From assembly GCA_006218065.1 (NCBI GenBank), contig VBWE01000001.1:317063-381062 (forward strand): a stretch of 64,000 bases of DNA. Reading direction: 5' to 3'. Shown piece by piece: positions 37,901 through 45,663 of the stretch (position 1 is the first letter of the stretch; each line of letters begins with the position of its first letter). The notes below the pieces were generated by a model. That model made no database searches, was not told the DNA's origin, and saw nothing but the letters and a program-made list of their open reading frames with translations. Source of the stretch: Bacteroidota bacterium (GTDB lineage: Bacteria > Bacteroidota > Bacteroidia > Palsa-965). The position numbers and the translations under genes are program-made.

Positions 37901-39288
37901 ATGCCACCGACCTGATCCAGAGCGTGGATATGGACGGGCGGATCATTTACATGAACTCCGCCTGGAAATATACGCTCGGGTATTCGGAAGAAGAGATGCA
38001 GGAGAAAACGATTTTCGATATCATGACCCCGGACAGCCGGGCGCATTGCATGCTCGTGATGGGTAAGATCGCTTCAGGAAAAAACGAACGCATCGATAAA
38101 CTGGAAATTGCCTTCCGCACCAAATCCGGGAAAACCGTTTACGTGGAAGGAAATGTAAACCTGCGCCGCGAAAACGGGACACCGCATTCCACGCGCGGGA
38201 TATTCCGCGACATCACGGAAAGAAAAATCGCGGAAGAAAAACTGCGCGTATCGGAAGAACATATCCGTAACCAGGGCGCCAAAATGAACGCGGTTTTTGA
38301 AACCAGTACGCACCACATCTGGACCGTTGACCGCCAGTCGCGCCTTACGTCGTTCAATGCAAACCAGGCCAACTGGCTGGAAAAAAACTACGGCGTGAAA
38401 GCCGAGCTGGGCCTTTCGATGATCAAAGGTAAAATGGTTTCCAACGAAGAATACAATAATTTCTGGGCGCAGAAATTAGCCCTGGCGTTTGAAGGACAAC
38501 AGCAGTATTTCGAAACATCATTCCCCGACAACAGCGGAAATGAGAGCTGGCGGGAAGTTTACCTCAACCCGATTTACGATGAGCACAGGCGCGTAACGGA
38601 AGTGTCGTGCATTGCGCACGATGTAACGGACAAAAAGCTCGCGGAAGAAAAACTCCGGCTTTCGCTCAAGGAAAAAGAAGTGCTGCTGAAAGAAGTACAC
38701 CACCGCGTGAAAAACAACCTGCAGGTTATTTCCAGCATCCTCAACCTGCAATCGTCGTACGTCCGCGATAAAAAAACACTCGAACTGCTGCGCGAAAGCC
38801 AGAACCGGATCAAGTCGATGGCGTTTATCCACGAGAGCCTTTACCAGACGAAAGATTTTTCGAGCATCAATTTTTCCGAATACGTGGAAAACATCAGCAA
38901 GAACCTGGTCCATTCGTATTCCAGCTCCGAAACACCGCCGGAACTCAACCTGGACGCCAGCCCGCGACTTTTCCTGAATCTCGATACCGCTATTCCCTGC
39001 GGACTGATCATCAACGAGCTGCTTTCCAATGCGCTCAAATATGCATTCCGCGACGGCCGGGAAGGAAAGATCGACGTGGGGCTGAAGGAGAGCAAGGGAA
39101 GCATCACCATTTCCATCGCCGACAACGGTCCCGGCCTGCCGGAGCATATCGATTACCGCAACACGGAATCCCTCGGATTACAGCTGGTTGTAACGCTGGT
39201 TGAACAAATCAACGGCAAAATTCGGCTGGACAACAAAAAAGGCACTAAATTCGTCATCGATTTCAAGTACAAGACGACCAACTCATAA
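34927..39288 (+). CDS. Nine-PAS sensor histidine kinase (HisKA_2 class)
   Basis: The 1453-residue protein has no transmembrane helix or signal peptide. Nine PAS/PAC units can be counted from their 'DIT/DVT/DIS' ends near residues 172, 306, 434, 565, 690, 820, 970, 1098 and 1236. An N-terminal coiled segment starts [14 protein letters not shown] and a second lies near 825-860. The dimerisation domain has [12 protein letters not shown] (His1258/1259). The ATPase domain shows [21 protein letters not shown] and ESLGLQLV. It should autophosphorylate and pass phosphate to the response regulator encoded two bases downstream. Signals are unknown, presumably cytoplasmic ligands or redox state. Confidence 0.92.
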   Translation: MTDYTRQNKQQLIEEIERLKAELSKYENVSRDIRSVKEYVRYNPQPSIFSDKELIYSVLGNINELVYYIEITPDQKRVVRYIGPQVEQILGIPLEYYTQNIDKVIERCHPDDIPGMFETAKRLKEEKTPKSFVYRFMNDIKKKYIWIEETVYPQYDESGRHSSNIGVTRDITEKKNAELELLEHQKMLSLVLNNIGEIVYYVEYKNENEREVKFIGENIEKMLGMSTQEYIDNNSSLINYCHLDDRQAIKDTVQRIRTEKKPQTFFYRFKHWKTGEYVWIEEQLFPRYDENGRHFANFGVTRDVTERALAEQRLRESEKKLALISASSPVGIFITDGKGKPVYINKKVEEISGLPPGKILQHAWFRRMHPEDAKRLIEKIRLAVSDKTEYSDEFRFTKNPGEDHSWFRIKVNVIIGEKNEFQGWVGTVEDITPGVESERKLRESELRFRMLAENASDIIYRYIIYPEPRYEYVSPSALAITGYSPEDFYKDPYLGFTIVHPDDRKLLQQSEGIIRDKGNVQAVDGDQGLVIRWVRKDGKAIWTETRNKPIFNEEGRIVAIEGISRDISLQKKNEDALRESEERFKLLSQAAMEGIVLIENGRVVDANEQFLRIFGYERQEELTGVTIDRIITPQQIGALNEPRHGAGGSTYEIKCRRKDGKEIFVEARGQDIPFGDREIRILAINDITERKLTEIALRESERTLSTLMANLPGMAYRCAYDENWTMLFVSQGCAELTGYNPADLLANKKRAFSQIVHPEDRAVGKKEIEEAINNKTPFEKQYRIISKQGEEKWVWDKGEGVFSPAGELLFIEGFLTDITEYRQLEKEQLRAQLAEENNKRLEAEIEERKRIEGKLQANQKYVRLLIDSSLDMICASDRQGIVTEFNLAAQQAFGYTAEEVIGKHVSFLYVNPKERIDVLNNLLAGTGVFSGEVVNKKKDGSPFTAYLSASALRDENGEVIGSMGVSRDISVLKAAEQELRDSEERYRDLFENATDLIQSVDMDGRIIYMNSAWKYTLGYSEEEMQEKTIFDIMTPDSRAHCMLVMGKIASGKNERIDKLEIAFRTKSGKTVYVEGNVNLRRENGTPHSTRGIFRDITERKIAEEKLRVSEEHIRNQGAKMNAVFETSTHHIWTVDRQSRLTSFNANQANWLEKNYGVKAELGLSMIKGKMVSNEEYNNFWAQKLALAFEGQQQYFETSFPDNSGNESWREVYLNPIYDEHRRVTEVSCIAHDVTDKKLAEEKLRLSLKEKEVLLKEVHHRVKNNLQVISSILNLQSSYVRDKKTLELLRESQNRIKSMAFIHESLYQTKDFSSINFSEYVENISKNLVHSYSSSETPPELNLDASPRLFLNLDTAIPCGLIINELLSNALKYAFRDGREGKIDVGLKESKGSITISIADNGPGLPEHIDYRNTESLGLQLVVTLVEQINGKIRLDNKKGTKFVIDFKYKTTNS

Positions 39289-39289
39289 T

Positions 39290-40048
39290 ATGACCATGTC
39301 CAAAACCAACATCCTTATTGTTGAGGACGAGAGCATCGTAGCCAAAGACATCCAGATGAGCCTGAAAAAGCTCGGGTACAATGTGGTGGCTATCTGCTCC
39401 AACGGCGAAGACGCCATCAACGCGGCCGAAGAGCACATGCCCGATCTTGTCCTGATGGATATTATGCTCAAAGGAGAAATGAGCGGAATCGAGGCGGCGG
39501 AGCAGGTGCGCGGAAGGCTCAATATCCCGATCATTTACCTGACCGCTTATGCCGACGAAAGTACGCTGAGCAAGGCCAAGATTACCGAGCCTTACGGGTA
39601 CATCATCAAGCCGTTCAAGGAAATCGACCTGCGCACGTCCATCGAAATGGCGCTGTACAAGCACCAGAAAGAAACCGATATCCGCAAGGAGCGCGATTTC
39701 CTGTATTCGATCGTTGAGAATAAAGACAGCAAGGACATCATCTTCGTCAAATCGAATTCGCGCCTGGTGAAAGTGCGTACCAAAGACATTTATTTCATCG
39801 AGGCGCTGAAGGATTACGTCGTGATCAACACCTCGAATGCACGCTATACAATTCACTCCACGATGAAAGACATTGAACGCAAACTGGCTCCCAGCGAGTT
39901 CGTTCGCGTGCACCGTTCCTTCATTGTCCGTGTAGATAAAATTGTGGCCATCGAGCCGCCCAACCTGATTCTCGAAGACGAGAAAAAACCGATCCCGATC
40001 GGCGGCTCGTACAAAGATGAACTGGCGAAAAAGATCAACCAGGTGTAA
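39290..40048 (+). CDS. LytTR-type response regulator
   Basis: ATG at 39290 lies two bases after the kinase stop; a second ATG at 39296 is also possible. The 252-residue protein has a receiver domain with acidic pair Glu12/Asp13, phospho-acceptor Asp57 (LVLMDIML), Thr85 (YLTAYAD) and Lys107 (IIKPFKE). A LytTR DNA-binding domain follows at about 145-250 (DIYFIEALKDYVVINT, FVRVHRSFIVRVDKI, IPIGGSYKDEL). It is the likely output of the kinase and should bind direct-repeat operators; targets are not identifiable here. A terminator follows. Confidence 0.93.
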   Translation: MTMSKTNILIVEDESIVAKDIQMSLKKLGYNVVAICSNGEDAINAAEEHMPDLVLMDIMLKGEMSGIEAAEQVRGRLNIPIIYLTAYADESTLSKAKITEPYGYIIKPFKEIDLRTSIEMALYKHQKETDIRKERDFLYSIVENKDSKDIIFVKSNSRLVKVRTKDIYFIEALKDYVVINTSNARYTIHSTMKDIERKLAPSEFVRVHRSFIVRVDKIVAIEPPNLILEDEKKPIPIGGSYKDELAKKINQV

Positions 40049-40055
40049 AAGCAGG

Positions 40056-40086
40056 AATCCCCGGAAAACTTCCGGGGATTTTTTTT
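40056..40086 (+). terminator. Rho-independent terminator
   Basis: Stem AATCCCCGGA/TCCGGGGATT with loop AAACT, followed by six further T bases, just after the response regulator stop. Confidence 0.9.
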
Positions 40087-40093
40087 GTAGTCC

Positions 40094-40338
40094 GGGACTC
40101 ACCCCCCGGCCCCCTCTCTCCGGGCGGGTTTCGTTCATTTTCCAAAGCTCCGTTTTTACATCACCCGCCCGCAAAGAGGGGGTGTCGTAATACTTTAATG
40201 CTGCGTCTTTGACGCAGCATTAAAGTAGTTCCTGCAATTTAAGTTGTGGCTCCCCCTCTTTGCGTCTTCGACGCAAAAGGATCTTCCGTTTCTGCCGACA
40301 TGTCGAAGGCGGAGAGAGGGGGCCGGGGGGTGAGTCCC
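40094..40338. repeat. Nested inverted-repeat element overlapping the 3' end of rnr
   Basis: This 245-bp element has three nested inverted repeats. The outer arms are 29 bp and perfect (40094-40122 with 40310-40338, core ACTCACCCCCCGGCCCCC). The middle arms are 13 bp (40170-40182 with 40252-40264). The central hairpin is 17 bp and perfect with loop TTT (40191-40207 with 40211-40227). A further 6-bp hairpin TGCGTC/GACGCA lies at 40261-40275. No transposase is nearby. Sequences like the CACCCCCCGGCCCC arm are, to my recollection, dispersed in many Bacteroidetes genomes. It resembles a MITE or REP-type element. Confidence 0.85.
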
Positions 40339-42601
40339 CGGATTTTCCAAAAGATTTCCCGGATTTGAACGACGTATTCCGGTCGATTTTTCCTTTTCTT
40401 CTTTGCTGCTGGTTGCCCGATGAAAAATCATCTTCTTCCACTTCCAGGTCAACCTGTTTCCGGATGATGTCCGCATTTTTTACACGCACGCGCACTTTAT
40501 CGCCGAGCTGGAATATGCGCCCCGTACGGTCGCCGCGGATACGGTATTGTTTTTCTTCGAAGATGTAAAAATCATCGTTCAGGCTGCGCAACCGCACAAG
40601 CCCCTCGCACTTGTTCTCGATTATCTCTACGAAGAATCCGAATTCCATCACGCCCGAAATCATGCCTTCGAAAACTTTGCCGAGTTGTCCGTTCAGGTAT
40701 TGTACCTGCTTGAACTTGATCGACGCGCGTTCCGCTTCCGCGGCTGTTTTTTCGCGTTCCGAACTGTGTTTGCACTGACTTTCGAGAGCAGACTCAACCG
40801 GCGCATGCCCGGCATTTTTTCCGGAATCCGTATCGAGATAATACTGCAGCAGCCGGTGCGCCATCACGTCGGGATAACGCCGGATGGGCGAAGTGAAATG
40901 CGTATAATAATCAAAACTCAGCCCGTAGTGCCCGGTGTTTTTTGTCGTGTAAATCGCTTTTGCCATCGTGCGCACGGCCAGCGTTTCGATCAGGTTCGCT
41001 TCCGGTTTTCCTTTCACGTCCTTCAGCAGTTTGTTCAGCGAAGCCGCGATGGCCTGCTCGCTGCCCACATCCATGCGGTATCCGAAGCTGCGCACAAAAA
41101 CACTGAAATCTTCTATTCGTCCAAGGTCGGGAGAGGCGTGTACGCGGTACACGAATGCGCGGCGCAGATCTTTCGGTACAATTTTTTGTTCTTCGCCGGC
41201 CTTGCGGCGCAGCGCAGCATATTCGGCCACGCGCCGGTTAGCCAGCAGCATAAAATCTTCGATGAGCTGGTTCGCATCTTTCATCACTTTGAAATACACG
41301 CCCGTCGGATCGCCTTTTTCATCGAGATGAAATTTCACTTCTTCTTTTTCGAAGGTGATCGATCCTTTGCGGAATCGTTCATCGCGCAGTTTTTTCGCAA
41401 GCCGGTTGAGCAGGTGAAGCTCGTCGGAAAAATCGCCGGCCGCGCCTTCGAGAATTTCCTGTACCTGTTCGTATGTAAATCGCCGGTCGGAATGAATGAC
41501 TGTCCGCCCAAACCATTCGCGGACAATTTTCGCATCATCGTTCATTTCGAAAACCGCCGAAAAGCAGAGCTTGTCTTCTTTCGGCCGTAGCGAGCAAACG
41601 TAATTCGAAAGCACTTCCGGCAGCATCGGGATCACACGATCAACTAAGTAAACCGAGGTGGCGCGGTTCAGCGCTTCTTTGTCCAGCGCCGATCCCGGGT
41701 GTACGTAATGGGAAACGTCGGCGATATGCACACCGATCTCCCAAAGTCCGTTGTCCAGCTTCCGTACCGAAAGCGCGTCATCGAAATCCTTCGCATCAAC
41801 GGGGTCGATGGTGAACGTGGTGATTTGCCGGAAGTCGCGGCGCTTAGCCACTTCTTCGGGCGTAATTGTAATATCGATTCCGGCAGCCGCATCTTCGATT
41901 TGTTTCGGGAAAGCCGAAGGCAGCCCGAATTCCACCATAATGGCGTTCATTTCGGTGGCATGTGTGCCGGGTTCTCCCAGGACGGAAATAATTTCACCCG
42001 TAGGGTTTTCCGAAAATTCGTCCCAGCCGGTGAGCCTGACCACGACTTTCTGCCCGTTTTTCGCGCCGCCGAGTTTTTCTTTCGGGATATAGAAATCGGG
42101 ATAACGTCCGCTGTCGGGTGTTACAAAGCCAAAACGGCCTTCGAGCGAAACGGCACCGACAAATTCCGTGCGTCCGCGCCGGATGATATCGACTACTTCG
42201 CCCTCTTCTTTCCCGTCGGAACGTCTCCGCGGGAAAACCTTGACTTTTACTGAATCGCCATGGAGTGCGCCGTTCGCGTTTCGTTCGGCGATATACACAT
42301 CTTCGGCTTTGTCTTCGGAGATCACATAAGCGGCTTTCCCGGTACTGGTAAAATCAATCCGGCCCGTGATCATGTGCTGGGCGTTCTTAACCTGGTATTT
42401 ACCGCGTTCGGATTCTTCTACCAATCCCTTTTTTTCCAGGTCCACCAGCAGGCTCAGAACAGCTTCCCGGTCCTGCGGGGTTTCCAGGGCGAGCGCCGAG
42501 GAAACCTGTTTGTAATTCAGCGCTTTACCCGGTTGGGCCTTAAGCACTTCGAGTACTTCTTCAAATAAGTAACGTTTCTTTCTTTTTTCTTTTTTTGTCA
42601 T
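40220..42601 (-). CDS. rnr: Ribonuclease R with repeat-derived C-terminal tail
   Basis: The 793-residue protein is RNase R, a processive 3'-5' exoribonuclease. An N-terminal winged-helix region (10-75) is followed by cold-shock domains (80-205). The RNB catalytic core has TIDPVDAKDFDDA at 264-276 with the metal-binding Asp residues. An S1 domain lies near 645-735, then a basic tail. The last 39 residues (755-793, starting GDSPPGPLSPPST) are encoded entirely by the nested inverted-repeat element, and the stop TAA at 40222-40220 sits in its central palindrome. The catalytic domains look intact, so activity is probably retained. Confidence 0.95.
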   Translation of the reverse strand: MTKKEKRKKRYLFEEVLEVLKAQPGKALNYKQVSSALALETPQDREAVLSLLVDLEKKGLVEESERGKYQVKNAQHMITGRIDFTSTGKAAYVISEDKAEDVYIAERNANGALHGDSVKVKVFPRRRSDGKEEGEVVDIIRRGRTEFVGAVSLEGRFGFVTPDSGRYPDFYIPKEKLGGAKNGQKVVVRLTGWDEFSENPTGEIISVLGEPGTHATEMNAIMVEFGLPSAFPKQIEDAAAGIDITITPEEVAKRRDFRQITTFTIDPVDAKDFDDALSVRKLDNGLWEIGVHIADVSHYVHPGSALDKEALNRATSVYLVDRVIPMLPEVLSNYVCSLRPKEDKLCFSAVFEMNDDAKIVREWFGRTVIHSDRRFTYEQVQEILEGAAGDFSDELHLLNRLAKKLRDERFRKGSITFEKEEVKFHLDEKGDPTGVYFKVMKDANQLIEDFMLLANRRVAEYAALRRKAGEEQKIVPKDLRRAFVYRVHASPDLGRIEDFSVFVRSFGYRMDVGSEQAIAASLNKLLKDVKGKPEANLIETLAVRTMAKAIYTTKNTGHYGLSFDYYTHFTSPIRRYPDVMAHRLLQYYLDTDSGKNAGHAPVESALESQCKHSSEREKTAAEAERASIKFKQVQYLNGQLGKVFEGMISGVMEFGFFVEIIENKCEGLVRLRSLNDDFYIFEEKQYRIRGDRTGRIFQLGDKVRVRVKNADIIRKQVDLEVEEDDFSSGNQQQRRKGKIDRNTSFKSGKSFGKSGDSPPGPLSPPSTCRQKRKILLRRRRKEGEPQLKLQELL

Positions 42602-42739
42602 AAAAAAACAGGCGGTGAATCTGCCCGGAATAGCCCGGGATGAGATCAGCCGCCTTATCTGACCATAAAAGTAGGCAATAAGACGGTCGGAAGGCTAAAA
42701 AAGACAATAAAATGTTGAAAAAACCTTGAAACTTTTACC

Positions 42740-42747
42740 TACTTTTG
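42740..42747 (+). promoter_or_regulatory. Bacteroidetes-type -7 element
   Basis: TACTTTTG matches TAnnTTTG and lies 61 nt upstream of ATG 42809. The -33 region has TTG at 42715-42717 at a longer than usual spacing. Confidence 0.45.
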
Positions 42748-42808
42748 CGTTATTGCAAAAAGGGCTGGCAAGCACTTTTATTTACAACACACACCAATAC
42801 CGAAAAAC

Positions 42809-45460
42809 ATGAAACACATGTACATGGGCATCGTCCGCCAATGTTTAATCATCTTCTCCCTTACCGTATTATTTCTTCTCACCAGCAAAACGGCAGAAGC
42901 CTGTCACGGCGTGGCACTGAATACGGTATCAGGCACATTATCGCCAACAGATCTCACAGTCAATGCGTTTTCAGATCCCGCCACCTGTGGCTGCGGACCA
43001 TACCGTATGGAGATTGAAGTAATTTGCGCGAACCTGAGTTTTACAGGCGTGTACAATTATTTCTCCTGGCTTTTCGGAGGATCCACCGTGGAAAACTGTG
43101 TGCTGGAAGCATACGACCCTTGTGTTATTCCGTTTTCCGGGCTTTGTCCCGGCGCAACCTACCAGTGGCGTGCGCGCGAATTTGTCGTAGGCTCCGGTTC
43201 GGCCGGGCCATGGTCAACTCCGCAAACGTTCACGGTTCCGGGAAGTCCGCCGCCGGTAACGGCAACAAGTTCCGCGAACAACAATACCGTTTGTATCGGC
43301 CAGACCGTTCAGCTGACAAGCGGCGGCAGCGGCGGATGCACAGGAATCTATTCATACTCCTGGGCGCCGACAGCAGGCCTTTCCAACCCGAACATTTCAA
43401 ATCCGGTAGCAACCATCAGCGGTCCGACCTGTTATACTGTTACTGTTACAGACGCCTGCATCGGTCTTGTCGGAACAGATACGGTTTGTATCAACATCGG
43501 CGCACCGCCTACACCCGGCACGGCTGCAGTAAACCCGCTTGCCGTTTGCTCCGGGCAGAGTGCAGACCTGACGATTACCGGTTACAGCGGAAACATCCAG
43601 TGGCAGGTATCGCCCAACGGATCCACCTGGTTCAATATTCCCGGCGCAACGAATGACACGGTCAACACCGGCCCGGTTTCATCGTCATTGTATTTCCAGG
43701 CCATTATTTCCGGTACCGGTTGCGGAACGTCCACATCAAATATTGTTGTTGTTACCGTGAACCCCGCGCCGCCTGCAGATGCAGGAGTAAACACGACCAT
43801 TTGCGTGGGGGCATCAGCAAACCTGACGGCTACTGGCGGAGTATCATACACCTGGATGCCGGGATCGCTCAGCGGATCATCCGTCAGCGTTTCCCCCGGA
43901 ACGACAACAACGTACACCGTTACAGTAACTGACGGAAACGGCTGCACAGCAACAGACCAGGTTACCGTAAATACGAGTACGATCGCAACGAACGCAGGTC
44001 CCGATGTAAGTATCTGCTCCGGCAGCCAGGGAACGCTGATCGCAAACGCTCCGGGGGCAACTACGTATTCATGGAGCCCGCCTGGCGGATTGAGCAGCAC
44101 GACAATTTCAAATCCCGTTGCCAACCCGTCAAGCACAACGACCTATGTTGTGGTTGCAACAAATGCGAACGGCTGCTCGGATTCCGACACGATCACCGTT
44201 AACGTTACTCCCGCACCGCCCGTCCTGGCCAGCGCCGATACCATCATGTGCGCCGGCGGAACAGCAATGATTTCAGCAAGCGGAGCAACAACATACACCT
44301 GGCAGCCCGGCAACCTGAGCGGATCATCTGTATCCGTTACGCCGTCAGCAACCACAACGTTTGTAGTAACAGGAGATAACGGCGGGTGCTTAGATAACGA
44401 CACCGTTGTTGTAACAATAACACCTCCACCGACAGCATTTGCAGGACCGGACTTCGGTATCTGCACCGGCAACCAGGGAACCCTGAATGCAACCGGAGGA
44501 ACAGCATATACCTGGGCGCCAGGTTCCGGAATTATCGGTAACCCGAACCAGGCGAATGTGACCATTGCGCCGACAACCTCCACCACATATACAGTAACCG
44601 TTGTCGGACCGGGAGGATGTATTTCAACAGACCAGATTACGGTTAACGTAAATACAAACCCGAGTGTAACGGCAACAGCAACATCCCCGACAATCTGCGC
44701 GGGAGCAAGCACGGGACTTACGGCAAACGGAGCAACCAGTTATACCTGGAGTCCGTCAAGCGGCCTGAGCAGCACGACGGTTTCCAACCCGACAGCCAAC
44801 CCGCAATCCACAACAACGTACACGGTCATTGGTGTGAATACCAACGGATGCAACGATACCGATATGGTTACCGTTACCATAATTCCGACTCCGATTATTA
44901 CCGGTTATTATTCAACACCGACACCTTGCGGAGATACCAGCGGAACAATTGTACTGGGAGCTGTTGCAGGTGGTGTGGGGCCATATACTTATACGCTGAA
45001 CGGAAACCCGGTAACGCCGATCAACAACACGATCAACTCGCTTAACCAGGGAAATTATACTATCCAGATCACCGATTCGTATGGATGCACCAGCAACATT
45101 TCTACAAGCGTCGGTGTTGACATGAGCCTGCTTTCTATCAACGGCGCCGCAAGCCCGATGGTAGGCGTGGCGCCGCAGCCGGTCGGATTCGGAAGCCAGA
45201 CAGGCGGTGGAATCAACAACGTGATCTGGGATTTCGGCGACGGAAGTACGACGGTAAGCGGAAATAATCCGACACATACCTACGGTGCGCCGGGAGTTTA
45301 TATGGTTGTGGTTATGGGCTACAACGACCTGCTGATGTGTACAGTTTACGATACACTATATATAGAGATCTTCCCTGAAGCGATCGTAGTCGTTCCGAAT
45401 GTTTTCACACCGAACAAGCGTAACTACCGGCTGGGACGGAAAAACCAAAGGCGGCAATGA
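42809..45460 (+). CDS. T9SS type B adhesin-like protein, C-terminus frameshifted
   Basis: This 883-residue frame has a signal peptide-like start (CLIIFSLTVLFLLTSKTAEA) and an FN3-like first module (residues 40-145). Ig-like repeats follow, as in the paralogue at 45664, then a PKD-like domain (VIWDFGDGSTTV ... HTYGAPGVYMVVV). The type B sorting domain starts normally (IVVVPNVFTPN) and is then lost: after base 45415 the reading is shifted and ends in KRNYRLGRKNQRRQ. The rest of the sorting domain survives in another frame (45417-45557). As written, the protein could not be sorted by T9SS. Either it is a recent pseudogene or the sequence has an assembly deletion. Confidence 0.8.
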   Translation: MKHMYMGIVRQCLIIFSLTVLFLLTSKTAEACHGVALNTVSGTLSPTDLTVNAFSDPATCGCGPYRMEIEVICANLSFTGVYNYFSWLFGGSTVENCVLEAYDPCVIPFSGLCPGATYQWRAREFVVGSGSAGPWSTPQTFTVPGSPPPVTATSSANNNTVCIGQTVQLTSGGSGGCTGIYSYSWAPTAGLSNPNISNPVATISGPTCYTVTVTDACIGLVGTDTVCINIGAPPTPGTAAVNPLAVCSGQSADLTITGYSGNIQWQVSPNGSTWFNIPGATNDTVNTGPVSSSLYFQAIISGTGCGTSTSNIVVVTVNPAPPADAGVNTTICVGASANLTATGGVSYTWMPGSLSGSSVSVSPGTTTTYTVTVTDGNGCTATDQVTVNTSTIATNAGPDVSICSGSQGTLIANAPGATTYSWSPPGGLSSTTISNPVANPSSTTTYVVVATNANGCSDSDTITVNVTPAPPVLASADTIMCAGGTAMISASGATTYTWQPGNLSGSSVSVTPSATTTFVVTGDNGGCLDNDTVVVTITPPPTAFAGPDFGICTGNQGTLNATGGTAYTWAPGSGIIGNPNQANVTIAPTTSTTYTVTVVGPGGCISTDQITVNVNTNPSVTATATSPTICAGASTGLTANGATSYTWSPSSGLSSTTVSNPTANPQSTTTYTVIGVNTNGCNDTDMVTVTIIPTPIITGYYSTPTPCGDTSGTIVLGAVAGGVGPYTYTLNGNPVTPINNTINSLNQGNYTIQITDSYGCTSNISTSVGVDMSLLSINGAASPMVGVAPQPVGFGSQTGGGINNVIWDFGDGSTTVSGNNPTHTYGAPGVYMVVVMGYNDLLMCTVYDTLYIEIFPEAIVVVPNVFTPNKRNYRLGRKNQRRQ
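43501..45415 (+). repeat. 1.9-kb paralogous block, copy 1
   Basis: This block encodes the Ig-like and PKD-like modules of the 42809 gene and aligns over its full length with 46567-48486 in the next gene. Similarity is moderate at the left and rises to near identity over roughly the last 280 bp (from about 45130), a gradient expected from gene conversion. Confidence 0.8.
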
Positions 45461-45557
45461 TGCCGAAGACGGTGTATATTATTACATAATTGAAGCCACC
45501 GGTTTCGACGATAACGTGAAAACAGTTACCGGTTTTGTTCAGCTGATCCGGGGATAA
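45417..45557 (+). pseudogene. Out-of-frame remnant of the type B sorting domain (42809 gene)
   Basis: Read from 45417, this frame gives SVTTGWDGKTKGGNDAED, then GVYYYIIEATGFDD and finally TGFVQLIRG before TAA. That is the second half of a gliding-associated C-terminal domain. It lacks the preceding 'GDGxND...YNRWG' portion, about 35 residues compared with intact family members, and is one base out of frame with the gene before it. Confidence 0.85.
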
Positions 45558-45606
45558 AAAGACCGACAAAATTTTTGTCTGTTGCCCCGACCAACGTAAA
45601 AAAAAT

Positions 45607-45636
45607 AAACAGGCTGTTTTTTTGAACAGCCTGTTT
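45607..45636 (+). terminator. Hairpin between the two adhesin genes
   Basis: A 12-bp perfect stem AAACAGGCTGTT/AACAGCCTGTTT with a six-base loop lies 50 nt after the sorting-domain remnant and 28 nt before the next gene. The T tract after it is weak. Confidence 0.65.
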
Positions 45637-45663
45637 GTATTCAAGACATAACAGGAAAAGCAT

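Noticed and set aside
43582-44712. Minus-strand open frames inside the Ig-repeat regions (also 21253-23151 and 46917-47783)
   Set aside because: Repetitive Thr/Val-rich frames that mirror the periodic codons of the sense repeats; they recur wherever the repeat occurs and have no start signals.
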